From contig CP097973.1 in NCBI GenBank assembly GCA_023703655.1, positions 924,170 through 988,169 of the forward strand: DNA of 64,000 nt. The letters run 5' to 3'. The translations under genes were made by a program, and so were the position numbers. The notes under the pieces were generated by a model. It saw nothing but the letters and a program-made list of their open reading frames with translations. It had not been told where the DNA came from and ran no database searches. This DNA is from SAR86 cluster bacterium. Its GTDB lineage: Bacteria; Pseudomonadota; Gammaproteobacteria; Magnimaribacterales; D2472. Below are positions 27,988 to 38,007 of this stretch, in pieces (within the stretch, counting starts at the first letter, position 1; every line of letters begins with the position of its first letter).

Positions 27988-29009
27988 TTCCGGTTAGACA
28001 TATCTAACTTTATCAATCTTTCAAGAATCTGAGCAGCATTAAGTGCTGCACCCTTACCATGAACATTATCTGCAACAATCCATAAAGATATAATCCCCCC
28101 ATTTGTATTTTTAACTGATCTTATTCGGCCAACGTAAACATCTGTAGTATCGTTTGCATGCTCCAAAGGGGTAGGATATTCAAAATTATCAGCGTCATCG
28201 ACAACAGTTACTCCATTGAAGCTTTCAAGAATATTTACTAAATCATTTTTTTTGAGAAACTTCTCAGTTCTAATAAAAACTGCCTCTGAATGACCATTAA
28301 AGACTGGCACTCTTGTGCATGTAACATTCATTTCAATGTTATTATCAAGTATTTTGTGAGTTTCCCAAATCATTTTCATTTCCTCTTTTGTAAAATCATT
28401 CTCAAGAAAGACATCGCATTGTGGAATAACATTAAATGCGATCTGTTTTGGATAAATATTTTGGTCTTCGTAACCTTCTTTTATGTAAATTTGATTATAC
28501 AATTCTTGAGTTGCAGCTTTTCCAGTGCCGGATACAGCCTGATATGTCGCAACATCCACTGAGGTAATCTTGCACATATCATGAATAGGTTTCAGTACCA
28601 TCAAGAGTTGAGCAGTTGAACAGTTTGGATTTGCTATTATTGAGGGTTTATCAATATTGGATAAATCATCTCCATTTATTTCAGGGATAATTAACGGGAC
28701 ATTTTCATCGTATCTGAAGTGTGACGACATATCTATGACAAATGCACCATCGCTAACTGCCTTTTTGCAGAACTTACTAGCAACTTCGGATCCAGCACTA
28801 AAAATAACATAATCTAAATCTTTAAAATTTGCATCATCAATCTTCTTTACTTCTAGCTTCCTCCCTGCAAATTTAATAACACTTCCAATAGTTGATTTAC
28901 CAAACAGTCTTAATTGATCTATCGGTAAATTAAGCTGTTCCATAACCAAAGATAGCTTACTGCCAACAAGACCAGAAGCTCCAACAATGCCAAGATTAAT
29001 TTTATTCAT
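27984..29009 (-). CDS. asd: Aspartate-semialdehyde dehydrogenase
   Basis: A 341-residue NADPH-dependent enzyme reducing aspartyl phosphate to the semialdehyde, the branch point to lysine, methionine and threonine. It has the nucleotide-binding N-terminus LGIVGASGLVGSKL, the catalytic Cys in NPNCSTAQLLM (about residue 130), and the downstream VSGTGKAATQEL and HSEAVFI motifs. It overlaps leuB by 8 bases and the FimV-like gene by 4, reproducing the leuB-asd-fimV-truA order of Pseudomonas. Confidence 0.96.
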   Translation of the reverse strand: MNKINLGIVGASGLVGSKLSLVMEQLNLPIDQLRLFGKSTIGSVIKFAGRKLEVKKIDDANFKDLDYVIFSAGSEVASKFCKKAVSDGAFVIDMSSHFRYDENVPLIIPEINGDDLSNIDKPSIIANPNCSTAQLLMVLKPIHDMCKITSVDVATYQAVSGTGKAATQELYNQIYIKEGYEDQNIYPKQIAFNVIPQCDVFLENDFTKEEMKMIWETHKILDNNIEMNVTCTRVPVFNGHSEAVFIRTEKFLKKNDLVNILESFNGVTVVDDADNFEYPTPLEHANDTTDVYVGRIRSVKNTNGGIISLWIVADNVHGKGAALNAAQILERLIKLDMSNRK

Positions 29010-30075
29010 TTAAAAAAGAAATGATTTTTTCAGTTGTCTCATTAGTAGTTAAAAATTTTCCGTCAATTGAAATATCTTTTGTTCTGAATCCTGCAGTGAT
29101 ATATTTCTTTATCGCAACTTCAATTTGAGAGGCTAGCTCATCAAAATTTAAAGAATATCTAAGGGCCATTGCCAAAGATAATATCATGGCTATGGGATTT
29201 GCAATTCCTTTGCCTGCAATATCAGGAGCACTTCCATGACACGGTTCATACATACCTTTTAATGAATCATTTAGTGATGCAGAAGGAAGCATGCCAATTG
29301 AACCAGTAAGAGTTGCTGCTATATCTGAAAGAATATCGCCAAAAAGATTTGAAGCTAAAACTACATCAAATTGATTTGGGTTAAGAATGAGTTGCATTGC
29401 TGCATTATCGGCTAACATATTTGAAAGCTCGCAAACTTCAAAATCTGATGAATGAACTTCAGCCACCACATTGCGCCAAAACTTTGAAACCTCAAGGACA
29501 TTTGCTTTATCAACAGAACAAACCTTCTTTGTTCTTTTTAAAGCTAATTCAAAAGCAATCTTGCTAATTCTTTTTATTTGGTCCTCATCATAATACATGG
29601 TGTTGAATGCATTAGGTGGATTCTGATCTAAATTAATACCTCTTGGTTCACCGAAATATAAGCCACTTGTTAATTCTCTTACAATCATAATGTCAAAACC
29701 TTTAATGACATCAGGTTTGATATTTGAGGCATTTAATAACTCATCAAATAAAAAAGCTGGTCTTAAATTTGCAAATAAATCTAATTCTTTTCTAAGAGTT
29801 AGTAGTGCATGTTCAGGTCTATTCTCCCATTCCAATGAATCCCACTTTGGGCCACCTACCGCCCCAAATAAAACAGCATCTGAGTCTTTTGCCTTAGCCA
29901 AAACTGATTCTGAGATTGGCGTACCATTTAGATCATATGATGCTCCACCAATTGGCTCGATACTTATATCAATTGATAGGTCATTTCTAGTTTTGAGAAA
30001 ATCAAGTACATCTAATGCAGAGTTCATAACTTCATTACCAATTCCATCTCCAGGCAGTGCAAGAATTTTATGCAT
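29002..30075 (-). CDS. leuB: 3-isopropylmalate dehydrogenase
   Basis: A 357-residue NAD-dependent oxidative decarboxylase of leucine synthesis. It has the N-terminal LPGDGIGNEVM, the substrate motif with arginines (LLTLRKELDLFANLRPA), RELTSGLYFGEPRG, DKANVLEVSKFWR and the metal-binding SNLFGDILSDIAATLTGS. The adenine-binding region is EPCHGSAPDIAGKGIANP. The start (MHKILALPGDGIG) is 3 bases after the leuD stop. It is part of the leuC-leuD-leuB operon. Confidence 0.97.
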   Translation of the reverse strand: MHKILALPGDGIGNEVMNSALDVLDFLKTRNDLSIDISIEPIGGASYDLNGTPISESVLAKAKDSDAVLFGAVGGPKWDSLEWENRPEHALLTLRKELDLFANLRPAFLFDELLNASNIKPDVIKGFDIMIVRELTSGLYFGEPRGINLDQNPPNAFNTMYYDEDQIKRISKIAFELALKRTKKVCSVDKANVLEVSKFWRNVVAEVHSSDFEVCELSNMLADNAAMQLILNPNQFDVVLASNLFGDILSDIAATLTGSIGMLPSASLNDSLKGMYEPCHGSAPDIAGKGIANPIAMILSLAMALRYSLNFDELASQIEVAIKKYITAGFRTKDISIDGKFLTTNETTEKIISFLNE

Positions 30076-30078
30076 TTT

Positions 30079-30711
30079 TTATTTTAACCACGGTTTAGAG
30101 ACGAATCTGTTAGATTCGAACTGCTTAATTTGATTTGCGTACCCTAAAGTAATATCTATATCGTCTTGACCAAGAATAATTCTTTCTTTTAGTGATTCTT
30201 CAATTTCAAATTGAATTTCAGATGATTCCAATTGAATGGATTGATTAGTAAGATCGACTCTAAGATTCTTGTTTTCTTTAATATGCTCAGAAACATGATT
30301 TTTTTTATCTTGACTAATTTGAATAGGAAGGATGCCATTTTTAAAACAATTGTTATAAAAAATATCTCCAAAAGATTCTGCAATAATACATTCTATGCCA
30401 AAGTCTCTAAGTGCCCAAACAGCGTGCTCTCTACTGGAACCGCAGCCAAAATTCTTTCCAACAACCAAAATTTTTGATTTTTTATAGGGATCTATATTTA
30501 AAATGAAATCTTCATTCTGTTCTCTCTGAGATGTATCTTTTTGAATATTACCCTCGTCTTTATACCTCCAACCATCAAACAAGAAATCACCAAAGCCATA
30601 CTTTTTTATGGACTTAAGATACTCAGTTGGAATGATTTGATCAGTATCAATGTTATCTATTGCTATTTCAGCTGAAATACCTTCAATCACATGTTGATAA
30701 TTTTTATTCAT
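30079..30711 (-). CDS. leuD: 3-isopropylmalate dehydratase small subunit
   Basis: About 210 residues from the ATG at 30711 (MNKNYQHVIEG), which directly follows the leuC stop (TAATATG). A longer in-frame start at 30753 would overlap leuC by 41 bases. The swivel domain has IDTDQIIPTEYLK and the signature VGKNFGCGSSREHAVWAL. It pairs with LeuC to isomerise 2-isopropylmalate to 3-isopropylmalate. Length agrees with E. coli LeuD (201). Confidence 0.96.
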   Translation of the reverse strand: MNKNYQHVIEGISAEIAIDNIDTDQIIPTEYLKSIKKYGFGDFLFDGWRYKDEGNIQKDTSQREQNEDFILNIDPYKKSKILVVGKNFGCGSSREHAVWALRDFGIECIIAESFGDIFYNNCFKNGILPIQISQDKKNHVSEHIKENKNLRVDLTNQSIQLESSEIQFEIEESLKERIILGQDDIDITLGYANQIKQFESNRFVSKPWLK

Positions 30712-30712
30712 A

Positions 30713-32104
30713 TTAGTTCGGAACGGATCCGTGAATTGCAATTTTTGCAGCAAGCAAAGGGCTTACAAGATGAGTTCTACCTCTTGTACCTTGTCGTCCT
30801 TCAAAGTTTCTATTTGATGTTGAAGCGCATCTTTCCTCAGGACTGAGCCTATCAGGATTCATGCCCAAACACATTGAGCATCCAGGATCTCTCCATTGAA
30901 AGCCAGCATTTTCAAAGATCTTATCTAGTCCTTCACTTTGTGCTTGAAGTTTTACCATCCCTGATCCTGGAACTACTAAAGCCTCTTTGATGTTTGGAGA
31001 TAATTTCTTGCCATCAACAATCCCAGCTACCAATCTTAGATCTTCAATCCTAGAATTTGTGCAAGATCCAATAAAAACCTTATCAAAACTTAATGAGCTT
31101 ATAGGTTGACCCTCCTGTAATCCCATATAGTCTATTGCTTTCTTATAAGTGACATTTTTTGGATCTGCAGAATCAATTATTGGAACAGACGAATCAAAAT
31201 CAGTAGTCATTTCAGGTGAAGTACCCCAAGATATTTGAGGTTTTAAATTAGATATATCAATCTCGATTAGATCGTCATATGAGGCACCATCATCACTTTT
31301 TAAAGTTTCCCAATAATCTAATGCATTTTGTAAGTCTTTATTAGATATTGACATTCTTTCTTCAAGATATTTTTCAGTTACTGAATCATAGGCTATTAAA
31401 CCAACCTTTGCTCCAGCCTCAATTGACATATTACAAATAGTCATTCTTGCCTCCATGGAAATTGATTTAATGTAGTCCCCAAAGAATTCAATTGCATGAC
31501 CATTCCCAATATCTGTCCCTAATGTGCGAATAATATATAAAATTACATCTTTTGAGGTAATTGATGGATCAGGTAATCCAATGAGCTTTATTCCTAGATT
31601 TCTAAGCTTTTTAATTCTGAGGCATTGAGTTGCTAAAACGTGCTCTACCTCAGAGGTTCCTATGCCCATAGCTAGTGTTGCAAAAGCACCATGAGTCGAT
31701 GTATGTGAATCACCGCAAACAATTGACATACCAGGCAATGTATAACCATTTTCAGGGCCTATTACGTGAACTATTCCCTGTTTATTTGAGTTGATATCAT
31801 GAAAATGAATATCAAATTCTGAACAATTTTTTTCTAATTCTATAACCTGAATTTTTGAAATTTCATCTTCAATTGATGCAGTATCAAATTTGTTACCCCT
31901 AACAGTTGGGACATTATGGTCGGGTGTAGCGACATTACTTTTTATACGCCAAGGTTTCAAACTTTTCTGTTTGAGACCTTCAAATGCTTGCGGAGAAGTA
32001 ACCTCATGTAAAAAATGTCTGTCAATATAAATAAGAGATTCATCATTATCAAAATTTATGACTTCATGATCATCCCATAATTTGTCGTACAAAGTTTTAT
32101 TCAT
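30713..32104 (-). CDS. leuC: 3-isopropylmalate dehydratase large subunit
   Basis: About 463 residues from the ATG at 32104 (MNKTLYDKLWDDHEV); the next ATG upstream at 32134 adds ten residues without family match. The [4Fe-4S] ligands are in FIGSCTNSRIEDL and DPGCSMCLGMNPD, and the aconitase-family motif CGDSHTSTHGAFATLAMGIG is present. The start overlaps the aroC 3' end by 8 bases. Leucine feedback elements such as a leader peptide are not seen, which fits its position inside an operon behind aroC. Confidence 0.97.
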   Translation of the reverse strand: MNKTLYDKLWDDHEVINFDNDESLIYIDRHFLHEVTSPQAFEGLKQKSLKPWRIKSNVATPDHNVPTVRGNKFDTASIEDEISKIQVIELEKNCSEFDIHFHDINSNKQGIVHVIGPENGYTLPGMSIVCGDSHTSTHGAFATLAMGIGTSEVEHVLATQCLRIKKLRNLGIKLIGLPDPSITSKDVILYIIRTLGTDIGNGHAIEFFGDYIKSISMEARMTICNMSIEAGAKVGLIAYDSVTEKYLEERMSISNKDLQNALDYWETLKSDDGASYDDLIEIDISNLKPQISWGTSPEMTTDFDSSVPIIDSADPKNVTYKKAIDYMGLQEGQPISSLSFDKVFIGSCTNSRIEDLRLVAGIVDGKKLSPNIKEALVVPGSGMVKLQAQSEGLDKIFENAGFQWRDPGCSMCLGMNPDRLSPEERCASTSNRNFEGRQGTRGRTHLVSPLLAAKIAIHGSVPN

Positions 32105-33179
32105 CTTTAAAAGGTAAAATTTGATCGATACCAAAACATTGAGCTTTGTTACGCATAAAATGATCTAGCAATGTGAGTGCAACCATTGCTTCTGCAATTG
32201 GAACTGCTCTTATCCCAACACATGGATCATGTCTTCCATTAACCTCGATATTGGTTTGTGCTCCACTTAAGTTTACCGAGGATGCAGATTTTCTAATGCT
32301 TGAAGTAGGTTTGATTATAAAATTGAGATCAATATCATTCCCATTTGATATGCCACCCAATATGCCACCAGAATTGTTTGTTAGATAACCAGATGAATCC
32401 ATTTCATCTCTTATTTCAGAACCCTTTTTTGCAAGCATGTCATTTGCATTTCCAAATGACACTGATTTAACTGCATTTATGGACATTATGGCTTTTGCAA
32501 GATCAGCATCTAGTTTGTCGAATACTGGTTCACCCAAACCAACAGGACAGCCTGTAACTTTCACTATAAGTCCAGCCCCAACAGAATCTCCTTTTTCCGA
32601 TAAATCTGAAAATAATTCTTCAAGATCCGAGATCTTTGATTCATCGCAAAAGTTAAATTTATTTTTTACATGATCATCATGTTTTGTGGCCACAATTGCT
32701 CCAATCTGATTAACACAGCAGTCTATTGAAATACCTTGTTCTTTAAGAATTATTTTTGCTATTGCTCCAGCAGCTACTCTCATGGCTGTTTCTCTGGCGC
32801 TTGACCTGCCACCTCCACGATAATCTCTTATTCCATATTTAGTCTGATAAGTAATATCTGCGTGATTTGGGCGAAAAGTATCTTTTAGCTTTGAATAATC
32901 TGCTGATTTTTGATCTTTGTTGTAAATGATTAGTGCGATTGGTGTGCCTGTTGTTAAACCTTCAAAAACGCCAGAAAGAATTTCTACCCTATCTGGTTCA
33001 TTTCTTGAAGTTGTAACATCTGACTGTCCTGGTTTACGCCTATTTAGCTCTTTTTGAATATCATTTTCAGTTAGTTTAACTTGTGGAGGACACCCATCGA
33101 TGATGCAACCAATTGCAGCACCATGGCTCTCACCAAAACTTGTTACAACGAAATTTTTACCAAAACTATTGCCTGACAT
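32097..33179 (-). CDS. aroC: Chorismate synthase
   Basis: A 360-residue FMN-dependent enzyme making chorismate, the precursor of aromatic amino acids and folate. The three family signatures are visible: GESHGAAIGCIIDGCPP near the N-terminus, the central RGGGRSSARETAMRVAAGAIA, and the C-terminal GRHDPCVGIRAVPIAEAM. Length equals E. coli AroC (361). It is first in the minus-strand run leading into leuC, with a possible promoter in the 62-base gap upstream. Confidence 0.98.
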   Translation of the reverse strand: MSGNSFGKNFVVTSFGESHGAAIGCIIDGCPPQVKLTENDIQKELNRRKPGQSDVTTSRNEPDRVEILSGVFEGLTTGTPIALIIYNKDQKSADYSKLKDTFRPNHADITYQTKYGIRDYRGGGRSSARETAMRVAAGAIAKIILKEQGISIDCCVNQIGAIVATKHDDHVKNKFNFCDESKISDLEELFSDLSEKGDSVGAGLIVKVTGCPVGLGEPVFDKLDADLAKAIMSINAVKSVSFGNANDMLAKKGSEIRDEMDSSGYLTNNSGGILGGISNGNDIDLNFIIKPTSSIRKSASSVNLSGAQTNIEVNGRHDPCVGIRAVPIAEAMVALTLLDHFMRNKAQCFGIDQILPFKDE

Positions 33180-33184
33180 GGCTC

Positions 33185-33196
33185 GGATTATAATCC
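33185..33196 (-). promoter_or_regulatory. Palindromic TATAAT element before aroC
   Basis: GGATTATAATCC is a perfect 12-base palindrome 5 bases upstream of the aroC ATG and contains a consensus -10 TATAAT in both directions. If used, the aroC message would be leaderless or nearly so. It could equally be a chance AT-rich palindrome or an operator. Confidence 0.3.
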
Positions 33197-33209
33197 AAAA
33201 ATGATTTAA

Positions 33210-33225
33210 GCCCTATATATTGGGC
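33210..33225 (-). terminator. Weak hairpin after prpD
   Basis: GCCCTATATATTGGGC forms a 4-base GC stem with an 8-base AT loop in the gap between prpD and aroC. On the minus strand it is followed by TTAAATCATTTTT, a poor T tract. It is the only stem-loop I noticed near the end of the prp genes, and the evidence for termination is modest. Confidence 0.25.
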
Positions 33226-33241
33226 ATTTTATGTGGTTTTA

Positions 33242-34702
33242 CTAAAAGGAGTTGTCTTTTACAAAAAGTAGATCTTGAAAATCTGGAACAGACATCTTAC
33301 TCAATGATGCATAGTCAGTTAGTTTTAAATAGATTTCGTCGCTTCTTCGAGAATCGTAAATTTCATTTAGATTTGATTTGAATTTATTTTCTAAGATTGG
33401 AATCCCCTCCTCTCTGCGTCTTTTATGTCCAATTGGGTATTCAACCTCCACAGGGTCGGTGCTTGTACCGTCTTCAAAAAATACCTGTAATTTATTCGCT
33501 ATGGATCTCTTGTCTGCCTCGTGATACTCACTTGAATACCTCTTGTCCTCATAAATAACCATTTTTTCTCTTAATTGATCTATTACACTATTGCATGCAA
33601 AATCATCTTCGTAATGCTCAGCTTTAAGTTCACCATAAATCAATCCAACTGCGATCATATATTGCAAGCAATGATCTCTGTCAGCAGGATTATTTAGATC
33701 GCCTACCTTAGAAATTATTCTGATAGCTGATTCATGAGTTGTAACCTCAATAGCTTTGATTTGATCTAATTTATCTTTGATATGTGGATGCAAAATAATT
33801 GCAGCTTCAACGGCAGTTTGTGCATGAAATTCAGCTGGAAAACTTATTTTAAAGAGAACATTTTCCATAACATATGAACCAAAAGGTTGGCTAAGTGATA
33901 ATTGATTACCATTAAATAAAACATCCTCAAAGCCCCACTTTTGTGCTGACAAAACTCCTGGATATCCCATTTCACCAGACAATGTAATCATCGCTAATCG
34001 CACAGCACGACTGGTAGCATCCCCTGCTGCCCAACTTTTTCTTGAGCCTGCATTTGGTGCATGCCTATAAGTTCTCAGGCTCTGACCATCCACCCAGGCC
34101 TGTGAAACAGCGTCTAAAATTTGATCATGACTGCCGCCTAATAACTTAGTAGCTACAGCGGTTGATGCAACTTTTACTAGAACAACATGATCCAACCCAA
34201 CTCTGTTAAAACTATTTTTCAAAGCAAGTACTCCTTGAATTTCATGTGCCTTTACCATTGCCTCTAAAACATCTTGCATAGTTAACGGATCTTTGCCTTC
34301 AGAGATATTTTTTTGTGATATAAAATCTGCAGTAGCTAGAATTGCGCCAAGGTTATCTGATGGATGACCCCACTCTGCTGCCAGCCAAGTGTCATTAAAA
34401 TCTAACCATCTAATTGTGCATCCAATATCAAATGCACCTTTTACTGGATCTAAAAGAAAATTAGTACCAGGAACTCTGACACCATATGGCACTTTGGTAT
34501 CATTTACTAAAGGACCTAGCATCTTTGTGCATGCAGGAAACTTAAGTGCAAGTAGACCACATCCAATAGTATCAATTAAGCAATTCTTCGCAGTTTCAAG
34601 GGCTAGATCAGACTCGATATTGTAAGTTGAAACGTATTCAGCAATTTCTACTAATAAAGAATCTGGTCCTGATCTTACATTTAAATCGACATTATCAGAC
34701 AT
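33242..34702 (-). CDS. prpD: 2-methylcitrate dehydratase
   Basis: A 486-residue MmgE/PrpD-family dehydratase (E. coli PrpD 483) that converts 2-methylcitrate to 2-methylaconitate without an iron-sulfur cluster. Recognisable parts are CLIDTIGCGLLAL, the active-site region LDFNDTWLAAEWGHPSDNLGA, VLVKVASTAVATKLLGG and the C-terminal PIGHKRRREEGIP. It follows prpC with no gap. No acnD or prpF is beside it, so the PrpD route plus an aconitase (AcnB at 17.65 kb) is the likely path to methylisocitrate. Confidence 0.95.
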   Translation of the reverse strand: MSDNVDLNVRSGPDSLLVEIAEYVSTYNIESDLALETAKNCLIDTIGCGLLALKFPACTKMLGPLVNDTKVPYGVRVPGTNFLLDPVKGAFDIGCTIRWLDFNDTWLAAEWGHPSDNLGAILATADFISQKNISEGKDPLTMQDVLEAMVKAHEIQGVLALKNSFNRVGLDHVVLVKVASTAVATKLLGGSHDQILDAVSQAWVDGQSLRTYRHAPNAGSRKSWAAGDATSRAVRLAMITLSGEMGYPGVLSAQKWGFEDVLFNGNQLSLSQPFGSYVMENVLFKISFPAEFHAQTAVEAAIILHPHIKDKLDQIKAIEVTTHESAIRIISKVGDLNNPADRDHCLQYMIAVGLIYGELKAEHYEDDFACNSVIDQLREKMVIYEDKRYSSEYHEADKRSIANKLQVFFEDGTSTDPVEVEYPIGHKRRREEGIPILENKFKSNLNEIYDSRRSDEIYLKLTDYASLSKMSVPDFQDLLFVKDNSF

Positions 34703-35821
34703 TTACCTGTGCTCAATATCTATCCATTCAGATGATTCTGGTCCAGTGTAATCTGCACTAGGTCTTATGATTCTGTTATTTGCTCTTTGCTCCATACAAT
34801 GGGCTGTCCACCCACTTACACGAGACATTACAAAAATAGGAGTAAATAATTTCGTTGGTATTCCCATGTAAAAATATGCTGAGGCATGAAAAAAATCAGC
34901 ATTAGCAAATAATTTCTTTTCATCCCACATAGTTTTTTCAACTTCCTCAGAGACTTCGTAAAGAGTACTATCACCGAATTCTTCTGACAATTTTTTTGAA
35001 TATTCCTTGATAACTGCATTTCTTGGATCAACTTCAGAATATACGGCATGGCCAAAGCCCATGATTTTTTCTTTATTTTGAAGCATTGACAGAATATTGC
35101 TTTTTGCTTCATCCCTTGTTTTCCAATTTTCAATCATATCCATCGCTGCTTCGTTTGCACCCCCGTGGAGTGGGCCTCTGAGTGATCCAATTGCAGCAAC
35201 AACACATGAAAAAATATCTGACATTGTGGAAGCGCAAACCCTTGCGGTAAAGGTTGAAGCATTAAACTCGTGCTCAGCATAAAGTATAAGAGATGTATCC
35301 ATTACCTTTTTGTGCAATTCAGATGGAGGCTTTCCATGCAATATATGTAGAAAATGGCCAGCAATTGTATCTTCATCATTTACAAGTGAAATGTCTTCAC
35401 CTTCATGGGAATACTTGTACCAATAAGTAACAATTGACGCCATGGTAGCAATCATCCTGTTAATTGAATCAAGTTGATTCTCAAAATCGCCCTCAGGCTC
35501 GAGATTTCCAAGCATGGAAGTGCCTGTTCTCATGACATCCATTGGATGAGCAGAGGCTGGTATATTCTGAAGCACAACCTTTAGCTCAGTTGGTAAGTCT
35601 CTTAAAGATTTTAGTTTAGATTTGTACGCATCTAATTCAGTTTGAGTGGGCAATTTTCCATATATCAAGAGATATGCTACTTCCTCAAAAGTCGCCTTCT
35701 CAGCTAGCAACTCAATTTTATGTCCTCTGTAGGCCAGTCCCTCTTCTTGACCAACCGTGCAAAGTGATGTTTCACCTGCTACTTGACCTCGTAGCCCTGC
35801 TCCCTCTAATTTCTTAGCCAT
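34703..35821 (-). CDS. prpC: 2-methylcitrate synthase
   Basis: A 372-residue citrate-synthase-family enzyme condensing propionyl-CoA with oxaloacetate. It has the catalytic histidines in LHGGANEAAM and GFGHAVYSEVDPRN and the late Asp region in the ADFFHASAYFYMGIP motif. The short N-terminus starting AGLRGQVAGETSLCTVG is typical of methylcitrate synthases rather than the longer GltA. It lies between prpB and prpD with zero-base junctions, so the three are surely one transcript. Confidence 0.96.
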   Translation of the reverse strand: MAKKLEGAGLRGQVAGETSLCTVGQEEGLAYRGHKIELLAEKATFEEVAYLLIYGKLPTQTELDAYKSKLKSLRDLPTELKVVLQNIPASAHPMDVMRTGTSMLGNLEPEGDFENQLDSINRMIATMASIVTYWYKYSHEGEDISLVNDEDTIAGHFLHILHGKPPSELHKKVMDTSLILYAEHEFNASTFTARVCASTMSDIFSCVVAAIGSLRGPLHGGANEAAMDMIENWKTRDEAKSNILSMLQNKEKIMGFGHAVYSEVDPRNAVIKEYSKKLSEEFGDSTLYEVSEEVEKTMWDEKKLFANADFFHASAYFYMGIPTKLFTPIFVMSRVSGWTAHCMEQRANNRIIRPSADYTGPESSEWIDIEHR

Positions 35822-36703
35822 TTAACCATTCCCCTTATTTTCAAATAATTCATCTAACTTTTTTTCAAATGAATGATAGTTTAAATACTTATATAGTTCA
35901 TCTCTTGTTTGCATTTTATCCACTGAATTTGCTTGTGAGCCATTAGTAATAATATCTTGGTACACATACTCTGCGGCTTTATTCATTGCTCTAAAAGCAG
36001 ACAAAGGAAACAACATTATATCAACTCCAACTGATGCGAGTTCCTCTGCAGTAAACAGTGGAGTTTTTCCAAATTCTGTAATGTTTGCAAGAACAGGAAC
36101 ATGTAATGCATCTTTTAATTGTTTGTAATCTTCTAAACTAGATACAGCCTCTAAAAACAATCCATCTGCACCTGCTTCAATATATTCTTTACATCTGTCA
36201 ATTGCCCCCTCCATTCCTTCACTCGCATAAGAATCAGTTCTTGCCATAATAAAAAAACTTTCATCCGTTCTACCATCAACTGCTGCCTTAATTCGATCAC
36301 TCATTTCAATTTTGTCTACAAGATTTTTATTGGGTCTGTGACCACATCTTTTTTGGGTTACTTGATCCTCGATGTGAACAGCAGCAACATCTGCAGCAAT
36401 CATTTCCTTAATAGTTCGACCAATGCTGAATGCACCGCCAAAACCTGTATCAATATCAATCAAAAGTGGTAGATCCGTAGCTTGAGTAATTCTTCTTGAG
36501 TCTTCAACCACATCATTTAATGTTGTAATAGCTAGGTCTGGGATTCCAAATGAAGCATTAGCAACTCCTGCTCCGGAAAGATAAAGGGCCTTGTGGCCAG
36601 CAGTCTCTGCCATTTTCGCACAATATGCATTAATAGCCCCTACAACAATAAGTGGATTGTTATCTGTTATGGCTTGTCTGAATTTTTTTCCAGGACTTGT
36701 CAT
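35822..36703 (-). CDS. prpB: 2-methylisocitrate lyase
   Basis: A 293-residue ICL/PEPM-family enzyme splitting methylisocitrate to pyruvate and succinate. The catalytic KRCGHRP motif (about residue 119) and the metal-binding [19 protein letters not shown] are clear. The C-terminus [13 protein letters not shown] resembles E. coli PrpB (296 aa). It is the first gene of prpB-prpC-prpD; its promoter would be within the 40 bases separating it from queH or further upstream. No prpR activator is adjacent. Confidence 0.96.
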   Translation of the reverse strand: MTSPGKKFRQAITDNNPLIVVGAINAYCAKMAETAGHKALYLSGAGVANASFGIPDLAITTLNDVVEDSRRITQATDLPLLIDIDTGFGGAFSIGRTIKEMIAADVAAVHIEDQVTQKRCGHRPNKNLVDKIEMSDRIKAAVDGRTDESFFIMARTDSYASEGMEGAIDRCKEYIEAGADGLFLEAVSSLEDYKQLKDALHVPVLANITEFGKTPLFTAEELASVGVDIMLFPLSAFRAMNKAAEYVYQDIITNGSQANSVDKMQTRDELYKYLNYHSFEKKLDELFENKGNG

Positions 36704-36743
36704 CGAGCAGATATTGTAATCCTTATGGATTCAATTTCCCAAA

Positions 36744-37409
36744 TTAATTATAGAACTTTATTCCTCTTACGATCCTATCTCTATTGTTTTCTTTCCTCCA
36801 TTTATTGGAATCTCTTAGACTGTAGACACATCCACAGTATTCTTGTTGATAAAATTTCTCCCTTTTAGATATCTCAATCATTCTAAGAGAACCTCCTTTT
36901 TTTCTCCAATTAAAATCCCAATAATCAACCCCAGAGTATCTTTTTGCTGCTCTCAAGCCTGAAGAATTGATCTGGTTCATGTCTTTCCATCTTGAAATCC
37001 CTAGCGTAGTAGCAAACAAATCAAAGTTATTTTCACTTGCAAACAAAGCTGATCTCTCAAAACGCATATCAAAACATTGAGTACATCGCTCCCCACGCTC
37101 TGGCTCATTCTCTAAACCCTTTATCCTCTCAAACCAATTATCTTTATCGTAGTCTGCATCAATAAAGTTTAATCCTAATTTCTCACAAAACCTTTTATTT
37201 TCATTCTTTCTAATCTTATATTCTTCAATTGGATGTATATTCGGGTTATAAAAATAAATCGTTGGATGAATATTTGATTTAATTAAAGCTTCCATAATCT
37301 CACCTGCACATGGCGCACAGCAACTGTGGAGTAGAAGATTTTTTTTGTTATTTGGTAAAACCATTGTTGGTCTTACATAGTTTTCCAAAGAAAATTTATT
37401 TTCGGTCAT
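36744..37409 (-). CDS. queH: Epoxyqueuosine reductase QueH
   Basis: A 221-residue DUF208-family protein. The clustered cysteines are visible: [15 protein letters not shown] (near residue 30), [15 protein letters not shown] and [11 protein letters not shown]. These fit the iron-sulfur and metal site of QueH, the non-cobalamin enzyme that reduces epoxyqueuosine to queuosine in tRNA. It overlaps thrH by 14 bases. The better-known QueG does this job in E. coli, so QueH is the alternative enzyme. Confidence 0.92.
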   Translation of the reverse strand: MTENKFSLENYVRPTMVLPNNKKNLLLHSCCAPCAGEIMEALIKSNIHPTIYFYNPNIHPIEEYKIRKNENKRFCEKLGLNFIDADYDKDNWFERIKGLENEPERGERCTQCFDMRFERSALFASENNFDLFATTLGISRWKDMNQINSSGLRAAKRYSGVDYWDFNWRKKGGSLRMIEISKREKFYQQEYCGCVYSLRDSNKWRKENNRDRIVRGIKFYN

Positions 37410-38007
37410 CTTTCACACTATAAAACGCATCAAGCAAATCATTGTAATTCGAAAATGACGGAATATGGGGATATTGTGATGAAATTGAACTTGGCGCGTT
37501 AATAAAAAATCCATGCTCGGCAACCTCAAACATTTGAGTATCATTGTATGAGTCACCGGCAGCAATACATTTATAGCCGATTTGATTGAATGCTTCTATT
37601 GCTTGCTTTTTTGCTTTTGAATGACGTAAATCGTAACCCTCAATTTGTTCAAGGTCACCCACATTTAGTTTATGACATAGCAATAGCGGAAAATCCATCT
37701 TGCTCATAAGTGGCATAGCAAATTCGTAAAAAGTATCAGATAAAATAACAACTTGGAAATATTTCCTTATGTTTTGAAGAAACGTTTGTGCACCATCAAG
37801 TAAATCCATTTTTCCAATAGAGTGTTTGATATCAGATAAAGTAAGTTTATTTTCTTTCATTAATTTAATTCGATAATCCATAAGATCATCATAGCGAGGA
37901 ATATCTCTAGTTGTTTTCATGAAATCATCAATCCCTGTATCTTTTGCAACTTGCTCCCATATCTCAGGAGTCAAGGTTCCTTCCATGTCTAAACATGCAA
38001 TTTTCAT
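37396..38007 (-). CDS. thrH: ThrH: phosphoserine phosphatase / homoserine phosphotransferase
   Basis: A 203-residue HAD-superfamily protein matching Pseudomonas ThrH closely: [14 protein letters not shown] at the start (with the unusual Asp-x-Glu instead of Asp-x-Asp in motif I), [23 protein letters not shown] for motif II and [12 protein letters not shown] for the last acidic motif. Known members dephosphorylate phosphoserine and can pass the phosphate to homoserine, linking serine and threonine synthesis. It overlaps the nucleotidase gene by 4 bases and queH by 14. Confidence 0.93.
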   Translation of the reverse strand: MKIACLDMEGTLTPEIWEQVAKDTGIDDFMKTTRDIPRYDDLMDYRIKLMKENKLTLSDIKHSIGKMDLLDGAQTFLQNIRKYFQVVILSDTFYEFAMPLMSKMDFPLLLCHKLNVGDLEQIEGYDLRHSKAKKQAIEAFNQIGYKCIAAGDSYNDTQMFEVAEHGFFINAPSSISSQYPHIPSFSNYNDLLDAFYSVKDDRK

